Below are positions 43,088 to 52,668 of a stretch of DNA of 64,000 bases, one piece after another. The translations under genes and the position numbers were made by a program. Position 1 is the stretch's first letter, and each line of letters opens with the position of its first letter. The notes under the pieces were generated by a model, which was not told where the DNA came from, searched no databases, and saw only the letters and a list, made by a program, of their open reading frames with translations. The DNA comes from Candidatus Brocadia sinica JPN1 (GTDB lineage Bacteria > Planctomycetota > Brocadiia > Brocadiales > Brocadiaceae), in the NCBI RefSeq assembly GCF_000949635.1, contig NZ_BAFN01000001.1:2356001-2420000 (forward strand), written 5' to 3'.

Positions 43088-44032
43088 ATGTTATTACAGA
43101 TTATGTTGTTTTTTGTAGGGCTTGGGGGACTCTATTTTGGGGCTGAATGGCTCGTCAGGGGAGCATCAAGATTTGCCCGTTCCTTCAATATCAAACCTGT
43201 GGTCATAGGACTCACGATAGTAGCTTTTGGCACGTCAACTCCGGAACTTGTTACTAGTGTAATGGCGGGTATTAAGCATTTAAGCGATATTGCCATGGGA
43301 AATATTATCGGAAGCAACATTGCCAACATAGGTCTTATATTGGGGCTATCGGCGCTCGTTCGACCCCTTAGTATCGATATGAAACTCCTCTATCGTGAAA
43401 TGCCAATTGTAGTTGGCATCTCCTGGCTTTTATATTTTATGGGATGGGATGGCACGCTCAGCCGTATGGAAGGTGGTATACTTCTTGGCGGTATTTTGGC
43501 TTATACCTGTTATGTATATCGTGTAGCCCTGACGGAGTCTGCCTCTATTGAGCAGGAATATGAAGAGTTTGTTGGAACAGCATACGATAGCATCAAAAAG
43601 GATATATTCTTAATCGTAATTGGACTCACAGCGCTCATAGCCGGGGCCCACTTCCTGGTTCATTCAGCAATATATATCGCAAGGGTCGTAGGAATCAGTG
43701 AGCTTGTTATCGGGCTTACAGTTATTGCAGTGGGAACGTCTCTCCCTGAACTGGCTACTTCAATGATCGCTGCTGTCCGGAAGGAATCCGATATCAGTGT
43801 AGGTAACGTGCTGGGTAGCAATATCTTTAACATCCTTGCAGTTCTTGGCATTGCCGCCATAATTCAACCTTTGCAGGTTAATGCAGCTTCCCTGATCGTT
43901 GATATACCTGCTATGCTCCTGTTCTGCATATTTCTGATTCCACTGATTACGTGGAAGTTTGTGCTTACCCGTGGACAGGGGCTGCTTTTATTGATTGGGT
44001 ACGGTATCTATGTACTTTGGTTATTTAAGTAA
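43088..44032 (+). CDS. K+-dependent Na+/Ca2+ exchanger family protein
   Basis: A 314-aa inner-membrane antiporter of the CaCA superfamily (YrbG type). Ten or so hydrophobic segments form two inverted halves, each with an alpha repeat: TIVAFGTSTPELVTS followed by GNIIGSNIANIG, and TVIAVGTSLPELATS followed by GNVLGSNIFNIL. The Glu and Asn/Ser of these repeats bind Ca2+ and Na+. Whether K+ is needed cannot be told. The gene stands alone and its end overlaps the convergent heptosyltransferase gene by 12 bases. Confidence 0.93.
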   Translation: MLLQIMLFFVGLGGLYFGAEWLVRGASRFARSFNIKPVVIGLTIVAFGTSTPELVTSVMAGIKHLSDIAMGNIIGSNIANIGLILGLSALVRPLSIDMKLLYREMPIVVGISWLLYFMGWDGTLSRMEGGILLGGILAYTCYVYRVALTESASIEQEYEEFVGTAYDSIKKDIFLIVIGLTALIAGAHFLVHSAIYIARVVGISELVIGLTVIAVGTSLPELATSMIAAVRKESDISVGNVLGSNIFNILAVLGIAAIIQPLQVNAASLIVDIPAMLLFCIFLIPLITWKFVLTRGQGLLLLIGYGIYVLWLFK

Positions 44033-45094
44033 TTCCAGGCTCGTTATGGCAACCCTTTCAGGCTTTATCTGTGTCATGCACCGGTGGTCCTTCGGACATA
44101 CTTTCAAGTGACAGGCAAGACAATCTACTTCTGCCCGGATCACCTGCCCTATCTCCGCCGGGGTGCCGGTATAGCGTGGATCATTCGGTCCCATCAAGGT
44201 AACAACAGGCCTTTTAAAGGCAACAGCGATATGTCTCGGGCCTGAGTCAACGGTAATTAATAAAGCGCATTTTTTTATCAGCGCCTTAAGGACATCCAGA
44301 GATATGACCTGACTTGCTAAATTTATCAGTTTGACGTTAGCCGCACGCTCAATATCCAGGGCCAGCTTTGTTTCGTTGGGAGCACAGACTATGACTATAT
44401 TACAATCAAATTGTTCCCTGATAAGTTCTGCCGTCCAGGCGAAACCTTCTGCAGTCCAGCATTTTGAAGAGCCATATGCCGCCCCGGGATTTAACAGGAT
44501 GAGTGGGCGGCCATTGTTCAGGTGGTAGTTTTCGAAGATTTCAGCTACACGCCGCTGGCTTTCCTCAGTAATAAATAATTCTAAGTCTTTCGATTGCACT
44601 TCACAGCCAACCGCCGTACACAAACGCAGATAATAGTCCCCCATATAGGTTGGGAGGAAACGCCCTTTTTCAGACAACCGATTTACTCCATCGGTAAGCA
44701 GCCATGAACGGGCATCCCTTTTATATCCTATGCGCCGTTTCACGCCACCCAGCCAAAACATGAGTGCAGAGCTGAAGGAATTAGGAAATAGAAAACCAAG
44801 GTCGTATCCTTTAGCCCGCATTTGCTTTATGAGGGAAATACCGTGTAGACTTCTCAGGCGCTGGTTACCTGTCCCTGTATATTTTGAATGGGAATTTCGA
44901 TCTAAAATAAGTACTTCGTCAAACCATGGAGCACCTTCGATAAGTTTCAGGACGTAGGATTTAAGGGCTATGGTGATTTCTGCATGGGGAAAGTTTTCCC
45001 TGATACAGCGGAAGGCCGGTGTGGCCATAACGACATCACCTACCCAATTGGGCGAACGGATAATGATTTTGCTTATATTTGTTGGTTTTTTCAA
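44021..45094 (-). CDS. waaF: ADP-heptose--LPS heptosyltransferase (GT9)
   Basis: A 357-aa cytoplasmic-face glycosyltransferase adding L-glycero-D-manno-heptose to the lipopolysaccharide inner core. RSPNWVGDVVMATPAFRCIR at the start and LNPGAAYGSSKCW, then ITVDSGPRHIAVAFKRPVV and LMGPNDPRYTGTP in the ADP-binding C-terminal half, are family hallmarks; the WaaF-like form is favoured by WVGDVVMATPA. It implies an LPS-bearing outer membrane. It is convergent with the exchanger and alone on its strand. Confidence 0.9.
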   Translation of the reverse strand: MKKPTNISKIIIRSPNWVGDVVMATPAFRCIRENFPHAEITIALKSYVLKLIEGAPWFDEVLILDRNSHSKYTGTGNQRLRSLHGISLIKQMRAKGYDLGFLFPNSFSSALMFWLGGVKRRIGYKRDARSWLLTDGVNRLSEKGRFLPTYMGDYYLRLCTAVGCEVQSKDLELFITEESQRRVAEIFENYHLNNGRPLILLNPGAAYGSSKCWTAEGFAWTAELIREQFDCNIVIVCAPNETKLALDIERAANVKLINLASQVISLDVLKALIKKCALLITVDSGPRHIAVAFKRPVVTLMGPNDPRYTGTPAEIGQVIRAEVDCLACHLKVCPKDHRCMTQIKPERVAITSLELLK

Positions 45095-45410
45095 TTGGAC
45101 TCCATAGCGGAAAGATAAATATCAAAGTCCATTCCTGACAGGTGCAGGAACACCAGCTGAATTCTACTGGAATACTTCATAAATTGTCAAGGTGCGTGTT
45201 ATTACCGAAGAGTCACCTTTCATGCTTTTTCTATTGACAGTGGCTTTTTTCACCAATATTATAAAATATCAGGTAACAGTTTACCGGGATCATCTGTCAG
45301 CTATCATGGCTTTCCTGATCCCTGCAAACGGTTACATTGAGCAATGAGAATATGTCCGCAACAACATTTGTATGTAAGTTAATTAAGACATCTATCATAC
45401 TGACCAGATT
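45095..45410. other. Promoter region of the histidine kinase operon
   Basis: No gene is supported. The region lies between divergent genes (waaF leftward, kinase rightward) and contains a good promoter match at 45234-45262. Nothing else stands out. Confidence 0.6.
45234..45262 (+). promoter_or_regulatory. Sigma-70-type promoter for the kinase operon
   Basis: A perfect TTGACA (45234-45239), a 17-base spacer and TATTAT (45257-45262). Transcription would begin near 45269 and leave a leader of about 140 bases before the kinase ATG at 45411. Confidence 0.6.
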
Positions 45411-47525
45411 ATGCCGCTTTACGAAATTATTTCACTCATAGGCTTTATCCTCGGTACCATCCTGCATATAGTCCTTTCTATTCTTATTGTTCAGAGAAAA
45501 CACAAAACGAGGAGTGAACTCATTTTTCTCTTTCTCGTTATCAGTGTGGCTCTGTGGCACTTTGGAAATACTATTTCTCTATCCAGTTTTATCCTGTTCG
45601 GCAGGAATATCCAATCCGTAGACCTTGTTGCTGATGCAATTTCTTATGGTGGGATAGGTTTCATGCCCAGCCTGCTGCTGCACACTGCGGTTTTGTTTTT
45701 TTTTGAAAGCAAACCTCGCATGAAAAAAGTTTTACAGCGGATCATTGTCACTGCCATTTATCTCCCGGTTATTCCCTTTTTGGTGGTTATAAAAAATTTC
45801 ATTTTGTCAGAAGACACCCATTTGCTAATAACTGCAGCGCCTTACGTTAAGCCTTTTGTGGTGTGGCTGATAATCTCTTTGTTTATTGCGGCAAATATTT
45901 CCCGATGGCTTGCAAAAACGGTGGAAGAAAAAGAAGAGAGAAAGTTTCATCTGGCCATTTACTGGGTAGTGATTTCTATTGCTGCCTTTATTGGATTTAC
46001 CGTGCTCCTGGAGGGAAATAAGATTGCCTACATTGGAGACTATCTTGTACTGGTTTCCATGCTCTCGTCAATCTTCCCGAGCATAATCTTCTCCTATTAC
46101 GTCTACCGATATAATTACATGGAATTTGTGCTTCGGCGTAGCGTCTTTTATTCGTTCCTTACCCTTATCCTGATTTGTCTCTATTATTTCGGGATCAAAA
46201 AATTGACGAAATCCCTGGAACATCATTATTTTGTAAATTCCAAGATGCTGGAGTCTGTCTTTGTTATAAGCCTGGTGTTCTGGTTTCCAACACTTAAGGA
46301 AAGGATACAGAAGCTTTTCAGAAAACTGATATTCTATCGCACCGGCGACAGTGAATATTTATTAAATGAATTGAGCCACGTTATTAGCACTGATCCCCTC
46401 GTTAACTTCACGAAACTGCTCCAATATGTAGTTGACTCTATTAAGAAGGCCACTGCGATCAAATCTGCTAACCTCCTTCTTTTCAAGAGTGAACGCGTTC
46501 AAATTATTGGGGATAAAAAACATGAACCTATAACCCAGTTACATACACAGCATATAGTACGGTTCTTTGCAAACGGAGAATTTGTTGTACTAAACCGATA
46601 TGAGGTAAAAGATGTTGCCATTATAAACGAAATGAGACTGCTGGATGCTGTTTTTATCTTCCCGATTTTTGTAAATCGTAAACTTACAGGCATTTTAACC
46701 CTTGGACGCGCAAGAAGAGGCCTGCCGATTGCTTCTGACAATCTCGACCAACTGATGATTATTGCCAATGAAATTGGTTCTGCGGTGGAAAAATCAAAAA
46801 TTATCGAGGAGAAGCTTGCCCTGGAAAGGAAGATGTATGAAAATGAAAAACTGTCCAGCCTTGGTCGTCTCTCTACCAGCGTAGCGCATGAGGTAAAAAA
46901 CCCACTGAGTTCAATAAAGGCCATTGTTCAGGTCATGCGGGAAGATATAAGGAAAAACGACCCTCTCCAGGAAGATCTCGCTATCATTGTTGATGAAATA
47001 GACCGGCTGACAAAGGTTGTTAATCAACTACTCCAATTTGCAAAACCAAGCAGCGAAATAAAAACCAGTGTCAGGATTAGCGATATCATTAATTCTACGC
47101 TGGTTGTGTTGAACCACGAGGGAAAACAGAATAAGATTACAACCTTTTGTCAGGTTCCCAATGACCTTCCGGAAATTATTGCCGATGAAGGGGCGTTAAA
47201 GGAGGTGTTTTTTAATTTACTTCATAATGCTATCCAGGCGATGCCATCCGGTGGGGAGATACATATTCATGCTCATTATCAGCCTGACAACCACATAATT
47301 CGGGTAACGATTGCCGATACCGGACCTGGCATACCACAAGAGTTTTTCCAAAAAATATTCGAGCCTTTTTATACTACGAAACAAACGGGAACAGGATTGG
47401 GGCTCTCCATTGTAAAAAAGAAACTGGAAGATATGGAAGCAACCATCCATGCCGAGAGCAACGGGAATGGCGCGTCATTTGTGATTAACTTTCCTTTAAA
47501 TGAACCTATATTCATGCAGACCTAG
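45411..47525 (+). CDS. Membrane histidine kinase with GAF domain (PrsK-like)
   Basis: A 704-aa sensor. The N-terminal 290 residues hold about eight membrane helices, a GAF-like domain follows (about 315-465), then HisKA with SVAHEVKNPLSSIKA (phospho-His) and an HATPase domain (GPGIPQEFFQ, TGTGLGLSIVKK). This layout resembles PrsK kinases of exosortase/PEP-CTERM systems, and the next gene encodes a matching sigma-54 regulator. No exosortase is in the window, so the link is only by resemblance. The regulator starts 4 bases after this stop. Confidence 0.88.
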   Translation: MPLYEIISLIGFILGTILHIVLSILIVQRKHKTRSELIFLFLVISVALWHFGNTISLSSFILFGRNIQSVDLVADAISYGGIGFMPSLLLHTAVLFFFESKPRMKKVLQRIIVTAIYLPVIPFLVVIKNFILSEDTHLLITAAPYVKPFVVWLIISLFIAANISRWLAKTVEEKEERKFHLAIYWVVISIAAFIGFTVLLEGNKIAYIGDYLVLVSMLSSIFPSIIFSYYVYRYNYMEFVLRRSVFYSFLTLILICLYYFGIKKLTKSLEHHYFVNSKMLESVFVISLVFWFPTLKERIQKLFRKLIFYRTGDSEYLLNELSHVISTDPLVNFTKLLQYVVDSIKKATAIKSANLLLFKSERVQIIGDKKHEPITQLHTQHIVRFFANGEFVVLNRYEVKDVAIINEMRLLDAVFIFPIFVNRKLTGILTLGRARRGLPIASDNLDQLMIIANEIGSAVEKSKIIEEKLALERKMYENEKLSSLGRLSTSVAHEVKNPLSSIKAIVQVMREDIRKNDPLQEDLAIIVDEIDRLTKVVNQLLQFAKPSSEIKTSVRISDIINSTLVVLNHEGKQNKITTFCQVPNDLPEIIADEGALKEVFFNLLHNAIQAMPSGGEIHIHAHYQPDNHIIRVTIADTGPGIPQEFFQKIFEPFYTTKQTGTGLGLSIVKKKLEDMEATIHAESNGNGASFVINFPLNEPIFMQT

Positions 47526-47529
47526 GGCT

Positions 47530-48921
47530 ATGATTAAACCGTCAGTATTAATTGTAGATGATGAAAAAGCTGCGCGTTACGGAATGAAGAAGATTCTTCA
47601 GAAAGATAACTACACGGTATATGAGGCAAAAGATGGTACCGATGCGCTACAAATTATAAAGAGTATGCATCCTGCATTGGTATTTTTAGACATCAACATG
47701 CCACAACTTGATGGTATGAAGACACTGGAAACGATCACCGATATGAAGAATCCGCCTCTTGTGGTTATTGTTACTGCTTATGGTTCCGAAAAGATCGCCG
47801 TTACAGCCATGAAAAAAGGTGCTTGCGATTATATTACAAAACCTTATGAAATTGACGAACTCCGGATTATCGCAAAAAATGCCTTCGAACGACTTGCATT
47901 ACAGGAAGAAAACGCCAGGCTTCGGTTAGAAATCGGCCGACTGGAAGGTATGGGAGAACTCATTGGTCAAAGCGAGGGCATGAAGTATGTCTTTGACAAG
48001 ATTGAAAAAGTTGTTACGACGGATGTTACGGTACTGATACAGGGTGAAAGCGGCAGCGGCAAAGAGCTTGTGGCCCGGGAAATTCATAAACGCAGTAAAC
48101 GCAGGAACGAGCCTCTTATTGTTATGAATTGTGCAGCAGTGCCGGAGACGCTGATTGAAAGTGAACTCTTTGGACATGAAAAAGGGGCATTTACAGGTGC
48201 GGCAGAAAGGCGATTGGGTAAATTTGAGTTGGCCAATAAGGGAACAATATTTCTTGATGAAATCGGAGACATGAGCGTCAGCACACAGTCAAAACTCCTG
48301 CGTGTGTTACAGGAACAAAAGTTTGAACGTTTAGGTGGCGCCGAAACGCTCGCGGTGGACGTACGAATTATCAGCGCTACCCATCGTGACCTAGAAGAAG
48401 AAATTGAGGAAGGCAGGTTCCGTGAAGACCTGTACTACAGGATCAATGTGGTAACCATAAAACTCCCTCCCTTAAGAAACAGAAAGGAAGACATTCCTCT
48501 GCTGGTGAATAGATTTATTCAATATTTTTCCGAAAAACATCAAAAAAGTATTGTATCAATCTCCAATGAAGCGACAAAGCTTTTGGTATCGTATAATTGG
48601 CCAGGGAACGTTCGTCAGCTCAAGAATGTTATTGAGAGCGCCGTGGTACTTTCCAACAATGAAATTCTTGATACCACAGACCTGCCAGAAGAGGTAAGAC
48701 ATCCGGAAAACCATGCGGTAACGTTAAAAAATATTGATTATCGCCTTTCATTCCGTGATGCGAAGAAGATACTGATAGAAAATTTTGAACGTGATTTTAT
48801 AAAAAAGAAACTGGAGGAGTTTTCGGGAAACATCAGCCGTACTGCTGAGGCGCTTGATATGCATCGTCAAAACCTCCAGCAAAAGATACGCGAACTCCGC
48901 ATAAATAAAGAAAGGAATTAA
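47530..48921 (+). CDS. Sigma-54-dependent response regulator (NtrC family)
   Basis: A 463-aa activator. The receiver domain has LIVDDEKAARYGMKKIL and phospho-Asp in LVFLDINMPQLDG. The AAA+ domain has Walker A GESGSGKELVAREI, the sigma-54-contacting loop GAFTGAAERR and FLDEIGDM. The C-terminal Fis-type helix-turn-helix is GNISRTAEALDMHRQNLQQK. The start ATG 47530 lies right after the kinase stop; an in-frame ATG at 47500 falls inside the kinase. The partner kinase is upstream and the targets probably have sigma-54 promoters. Confidence 0.95.
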   Translation: MIKPSVLIVDDEKAARYGMKKILQKDNYTVYEAKDGTDALQIIKSMHPALVFLDINMPQLDGMKTLETITDMKNPPLVVIVTAYGSEKIAVTAMKKGACDYITKPYEIDELRIIAKNAFERLALQEENARLRLEIGRLEGMGELIGQSEGMKYVFDKIEKVVTTDVTVLIQGESGSGKELVAREIHKRSKRRNEPLIVMNCAAVPETLIESELFGHEKGAFTGAAERRLGKFELANKGTIFLDEIGDMSVSTQSKLLRVLQEQKFERLGGAETLAVDVRIISATHRDLEEEIEEGRFREDLYYRINVVTIKLPPLRNRKEDIPLLVNRFIQYFSEKHQKSIVSISNEATKLLVSYNWPGNVRQLKNVIESAVVLSNNEILDTTDLPEEVRHPENHAVTLKNIDYRLSFRDAKKILIENFERDFIKKKLEEFSGNISRTAEALDMHRQNLQQKIRELRINKERN

Positions 48922-48922
48922 C

Positions 48923-49852
48923 ATGCGTAAGCTCATTGTATCTCTGGTATGTTTGGTTTTAACGTTGTTTCAGCCAGACGCATTTTCTGCAGAAAAAGAG
49001 CAATCCAGCGATATTATTGCCACGGTAAACGGTAAAAATATAACGCAAGAGATGCTGGTTATTCGGCTCAAAAATTTTACAGACACAGCCCCTGAAACAC
49101 TGAACGCTATCAGACAGGAAATCATTGATCAACTGATTACTGATATATTGCTGGAAGAATTCATTGATAAGCAGGGATTGATTGTTACCCCGGAAGAGAT
49201 TGAAAGAGAGGTCGTTCAGATAAGAAACAACATCTCCGGCAGTCAGAAGAATGCATTCCAATCATTGGAACAAATTCTCGTATCCATAGGCTCTAATATA
49301 GACGAATTCAAAAAAAGTGTAAAATATTCTATTGCCCTCGAAAAATATTTTCGTAACAAGTTTGATGATAAGACCCTGAAGAACTATTTTAAAGAAAACA
49401 AGGACATCTTTGGTGGCGGTTCTGTCAAGGTTAGCCACATCCTCATCGACACGAGAAATATGAAAACTCAGGAAGAAATTTCGCATGCGCTGGAACAGAT
49501 CAAAAATATCAAAAGTGAGATTGACCGGGGAGCCGCTTTTGATGAAATTGCAAAAAAGTATTCTAACTGCCCATCGGCTCAAAATGGAGGGAATTTAGGA
49601 TTCATTCAAAGAAAGGGTAACTTTGCAAAGTCATTTTTAGACACTGCATTTTCATTAAAGGTAGATCAGGTAAGCGAACCAGTTCAGACCGAATATGGAT
49701 ATCATCTTATAAAAGTCACGGAAAAGAAAGAAGGTACGAATATTCAATTTGAGGACGTCAGGGAAAAAGTACGCATAGAAATGCTGGATGCAGAAATACT
49801 CAAGCTGCTTGATCGGCTTCGAAAAGAGGCCAAAATAGTGATGAACCACTAA
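48923..49852 (+). CDS. Periplasmic peptidyl-prolyl isomerase/chaperone (SurA/PpiC type)
   Basis: A 309-aa exported chaperone. A signal peptide (MRKLIVSLVCLVLTLFQPDAFSA) precedes a SurA-N-like helical domain (about 30-160). A parvulin rotamase domain follows (about 165-265; VKVSHILIDTRN, YSNCPSAQNGGNLGFIQRK, VSEPVQTEYGYHLIKV). It would assist folding of outer-membrane proteins. It follows the sigma-54 regulator by one base, with AAAGGAA inside that gene as its site. This suggests envelope-related regulation. Confidence 0.9.
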   Translation: MRKLIVSLVCLVLTLFQPDAFSAEKEQSSDIIATVNGKNITQEMLVIRLKNFTDTAPETLNAIRQEIIDQLITDILLEEFIDKQGLIVTPEEIEREVVQIRNNISGSQKNAFQSLEQILVSIGSNIDEFKKSVKYSIALEKYFRNKFDDKTLKNYFKENKDIFGGGSVKVSHILIDTRNMKTQEEISHALEQIKNIKSEIDRGAAFDEIAKKYSNCPSAQNGGNLGFIQRKGNFAKSFLDTAFSLKVDQVSEPVQTEYGYHLIKVTEKKEGTNIQFEDVREKVRIEMLDAEILKLLDRLRKEAKIVMNH

Positions 49853-49855
49853 TCT

Positions 49856-50542
49856 TTATTGCTTTTCTTTGTAAATATAATCAGATATCTCCTTCGAAGT
49901 GGTAATTTTTTGTGCAAGTTCGTAGGTGAGATTTTGGATAGCATCGTCAACAGCAGGTCCAAATTTGGGGCCTGAGGTAATCCACCATTCTTGTTCAACC
50001 TGAGAAGTAACAACGTCTAAACTTTTGCCTTCCACCGCAACTACTGATTCCCAGATTTTATTCAATTTTGGGTCTAAAAATGATGCAGTGACCGAAAGAT
50101 TGTGCCGCCCTATGGCTCTCCATACGGAAGGTTCAATATAAAGTTCAATTTCCGAATTTTTTAAATTAACTGATAAAATTCCATCCAATGCCTCTTTACT
50201 CTGTACATTATCTATTACTATCACCTGCTTGAATACCATTTTTGCCATTTCCTCGATCTTCGAAGAAAGAGGTTTGCCGATGGGAAAAACAAAATTTGGA
50301 AAGACATACGTTGGTGTACCTGCCTCATATTGTTTCAGCGATGCTTCTTGGACGTAATTACGTAAATGGGGTTCGATGTAAAGGCCCATGGTAACGGGCA
50401 ATGGAGTTATTTGGGAAACCCGTTTGTCAAGTTTTGGCGAGACTCTCACTGGCGGTCTTTCCCCGCTTAAGCACCCCGCAAAGAAGACACAAGAGAGCAA
50501 AATGAGCCAAAATTTGTATGGTACAGGTTTCAAGAGATGCAT
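49856..50542 (-). CDS. Hypothetical lipoprotein
   Basis: About 228 aa from the ATG at 50542 (MHLLKPVPYK); seven extra codons are possible upstream. The lipobox is FFAGC. The mature protein (PLPVTMGLYIEPHLRNYV and ENLTYELAQKI-like end) is a mixed alpha/beta domain reminiscent of lipoproteins that help assemble outer-membrane machines, but I cannot name a family. It is convergent with the isomerase gene, with 3 bases between stops. Confidence 0.7.
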   Translation of the reverse strand: MHLLKPVPYKFWLILLSCVFFAGCLSGERPPVRVSPKLDKRVSQITPLPVTMGLYIEPHLRNYVQEASLKQYEAGTPTYVFPNFVFPIGKPLSSKIEEMAKMVFKQVIVIDNVQSKEALDGILSVNLKNSEIELYIEPSVWRAIGRHNLSVTASFLDPKLNKIWESVVAVEGKSLDVVTSQVEQEWWITSGPKFGPAVDDAIQNLTYELAQKITTSKEISDYIYKEKQ

Positions 50543-50634
50543 AGAATGACCTGAAAACCCCACTTTATTTAAACTGATATTTTCTTTCTACAAATCTATA
50601 CGTTACCAACGATATACTAAACATGAGGCCTTTG

Positions 50635-51159
50635 TCAATATTCTTTTTTTCTCTTCCACTTCATTGGAACATCGCCGCTTTCCCTACCGATTAGCACAAC
50701 CCCTTTCACTTTTTTTTGTTTATTGTAAATAGGATATGTCTTCAAAAGAAGAGGGGTACTGGTTTTGGGGCTTAGGATCTCACTGGTCATTATTGATCCA
50801 GTCTTCAATGTTTGCCATGTTGGGCAATTTTTACAAGCCAATGCAAATTTATGTTCGGTAAAAAAACATTTTTTCCCAATAGGGTATCCCGTAAAATAGT
50901 ACTTGGCTGCTTTGTTTATTTTGATTAAGTTAAACTCCGCATCGAATACAATTATGGGATCTGTTATTGCATCAAAAATGAGATCGACTCCGCCCCATTT
51001 TTTATCATACCTTCTTGCACGATTTGTATGTCCTTTGCCGGCATTCGTGCGAATTTGCGATGGGGTGTTCATATGTGGCGAACCAGATTTTGGATGAGTT
51101 TTCTTGTAAACAAACTTTACGCTCTCTTCTAAAACAATTTTAACTTGCTTCTCTGTCAT
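50635..51159 (-). CDS. PAS-domain protein with a cysteine motif
   Basis: A 174-aa soluble protein whose C-terminal 115 residues form one PAS domain (DLIFDAITDPIIVFDAEFNL then IKINKAAKYYFTGY). Cysteines in IGKKCFF and LACKNCPTW match the Cys pattern of a PAS subgroup, also seen in the third PAS of the hybrid kinase at 13969. There is no output domain; the protein might act as a stand-alone sensor. The first 55 residues are basic. An alternative ATG lies 29 codons downstream. Confidence 0.75.
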   Translation of the reverse strand: MTEKQVKIVLEESVKFVYKKTHPKSGSPHMNTPSQIRTNAGKGHTNRARRYDKKWGGVDLIFDAITDPIIVFDAEFNLIKINKAAKYYFTGYPIGKKCFFTEHKFALACKNCPTWQTLKTGSIMTSEILSPKTSTPLLLKTYPIYNKQKKVKGVVLIGRESGDVPMKWKRKKEY

Positions 51160-51504
51160 TCTCTAATTAGCCTGATCCAACGAGTCGGAAGAACAATGAA
51201 GGACGAGATTTTAGCCTTGCGTTTATTGCAGGAAAACAAACCGAAAGGTTTGCCCTACATCGTACCGGCAAAAATATCTTTCCGGAAAATACCACATTTC
51301 GAGAAGTAGCAATTAACATACCGTAAAATATATTAGAGCCCACGTCCTGTAATTAATGTGTGCACAAGTATTGAAAAAAGTACTATATAAGTAAATAATG
51401 CGTTAAATAATAATTTGTTTTATACGGAGCGGTGGTATTACAAAATGGCAGGTTTTTGGTGGTTATCAGCCAATACTGATCGTAGGTAATCGGGCTGAAC
51501 TTCC
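51160..51504. other. Intergenic region, nothing firm
   Basis: No gene with support. A plus-strand frame at 51196-51309 (ATG, 37 codons, MKDEILALRL) has no clear ribosome-binding site and no recognised family. The rest is AT-rich. Confidence 0.5.
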
Positions 51505-51966
51505 CTATGGCATTGAAAATACCTGTTTTGGAAGCCTTATGCTTAATACAGGACACGGTGCCTTTTGTATGACCCTTTCAGCAACACTCCCAATCAATAT
51601 GTGTTCCAGGCCGGTCCTGCCATGTGTGCCCATAACGATTAAATCTATCCGCTTCTCTTTGGCAGTCTTCATTATCTCCATAAATGGAATACCCTTTTCC
51701 ACGATGGATTCGGCGTGAATAGTTGCCCGTATATCGTGAGGTATCAAATTAAGAAGTTTCACCCTGAGACTCTCTATCTGTTCACCATCCAATAGTAAGT
51801 CAATTTGCTTCATTATATCTCCAATATCGCTTATGTGGGTTTCTATAACGTGTATTAAACATAATGAAGCATGTTCTTTGACTGAGAGATCAATTGCATA
51901 GCTTAATGCATATAAAGAACATTCTGAAAAATCAATAGGACAAAGTATTTTCTTTAATTTAATCAT
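51505..51966 (-). CDS. Universal stress protein (UspA family)
   Basis: A 153-aa single UspA domain. KILCPIDFSECSLYALSYAI opens the fold, and GTHGRTGLEHILIGSVAERV carries the nucleotide-binding G-x2-G-x9-G-S pattern, so it should bind ATP. It lies downstream of a secreted-protein gene, but a terminator at 51974-52017 separates them. Role in stress survival inferred from the family only. Confidence 0.92.
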   Translation of the reverse strand: MIKLKKILCPIDFSECSLYALSYAIDLSVKEHASLCLIHVIETHISDIGDIMKQIDLLLDGEQIESLRVKLLNLIPHDIRATIHAESIVEKGIPFMEIMKTAKEKRIDLIVMGTHGRTGLEHILIGSVAERVIQKAPCPVLSIRLPKQVFSMP

Positions 51967-51973
51967 TTCATGA

Positions 51974-52017
51974 ATAAAAAAGGCAGTTGTTAAGAGAGAT
52001 AACTAACAACTGCCTTT
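51974..52017 (-). terminator. Intrinsic terminator after the secreted-protein gene
   Basis: 13-bp perfect stem (AAAGGCAGTTGTT / AACAACTGCCTTT) followed leftward by a run of T. It ends transcription of the gene at 52062-52406 just before the uspA start codon. Confidence 0.85.
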
Positions 52018-52061
52018 AAGATATAAAATTGGTTAAAAACTTCGGCACGTTACTTAAATAA

Positions 52062-52406
52062 TTAGTGATGCCCGCTTGGATGAAGCGCTGCAGCACCCAA
52101 GTCCAATGAAATGAACCGAATGTCTTTTTCCTCAAGATTGACACTGGTATGAGCACTTGCACCACCATGTTCGTGTACTGAAATTTCGTACATCCCTGGT
52201 TTCAACTCGAATACACAGGTGCCATTCTTGCCGGTTGTACACGTGTTGTCGCCTACCTTAATTTCTGCTCCTTCAATTGGTGTACCAATGGCAATTGCGG
52301 TAACCCATAATTTTGCAGGTTTAACCTGATACGCGTGAGCACTTGTCATTCCAATTCCTGCGATCATTGCTACACCCACAAACCCTGCAAGTATCTTCTT
52401 AAACAT
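52062..52406 (-). CDS. Secreted Ig-like/carboxypeptidase-regulatory-like protein
   Basis: 114 aa from the ATG at 52406, which has a clear AAAGGAG site; a frame open 24 codons further up lacks a site. The signal peptide (MFKKILAGFVGVAMIAGIGM, then TSAHA) precedes a beta-sandwich (GTPIEGAEIKVGDNTCTTGK through YEISVHEHGG) resembling a carboxypeptidase regulatory-like fold with one possible disulphide (two Cys). The C-terminus ends HPSGHH, and the middle HEHGG also has several His, so metal binding is possible. Followed by a strong terminator, it is probably a single-gene transcript. Confidence 0.75.
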   Translation of the reverse strand: MFKKILAGFVGVAMIAGIGMTSAHAYQVKPAKLWVTAIAIGTPIEGAEIKVGDNTCTTGKNGTCVFELKPGMYEISVHEHGGASAHTSVNLEEKDIRFISLDLGAAALHPSGHH

Positions 52407-52668
52407 AACCCCCAATCTCCTTTCTTGTATTGATTTGATATTAAAGTCTTCTATAAATACCGTAATGCATATTCTCAATCAAGTAATGTTCCCCTTTATG
52501 TTCCACCCCCTTTCACCACACGAATTTATTATCCTTTAGCTAATAAATACCGATTCATTATACATGTTAAAATTTCTTCGTCAAGATATATATTTGTAAG
52601 GTTTTGTTCCTAGTCCAATGCCTGTCTGCATAGGTCTCTCAACTGGCAAGTTAACCAAAACGGAAGGG

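Noticed and set aside
51196-51309. 37-codon plus-strand frame between PAS and UspA genes
   Set aside because: No ribosome-binding site, no recognised family and too short to support without homologues.
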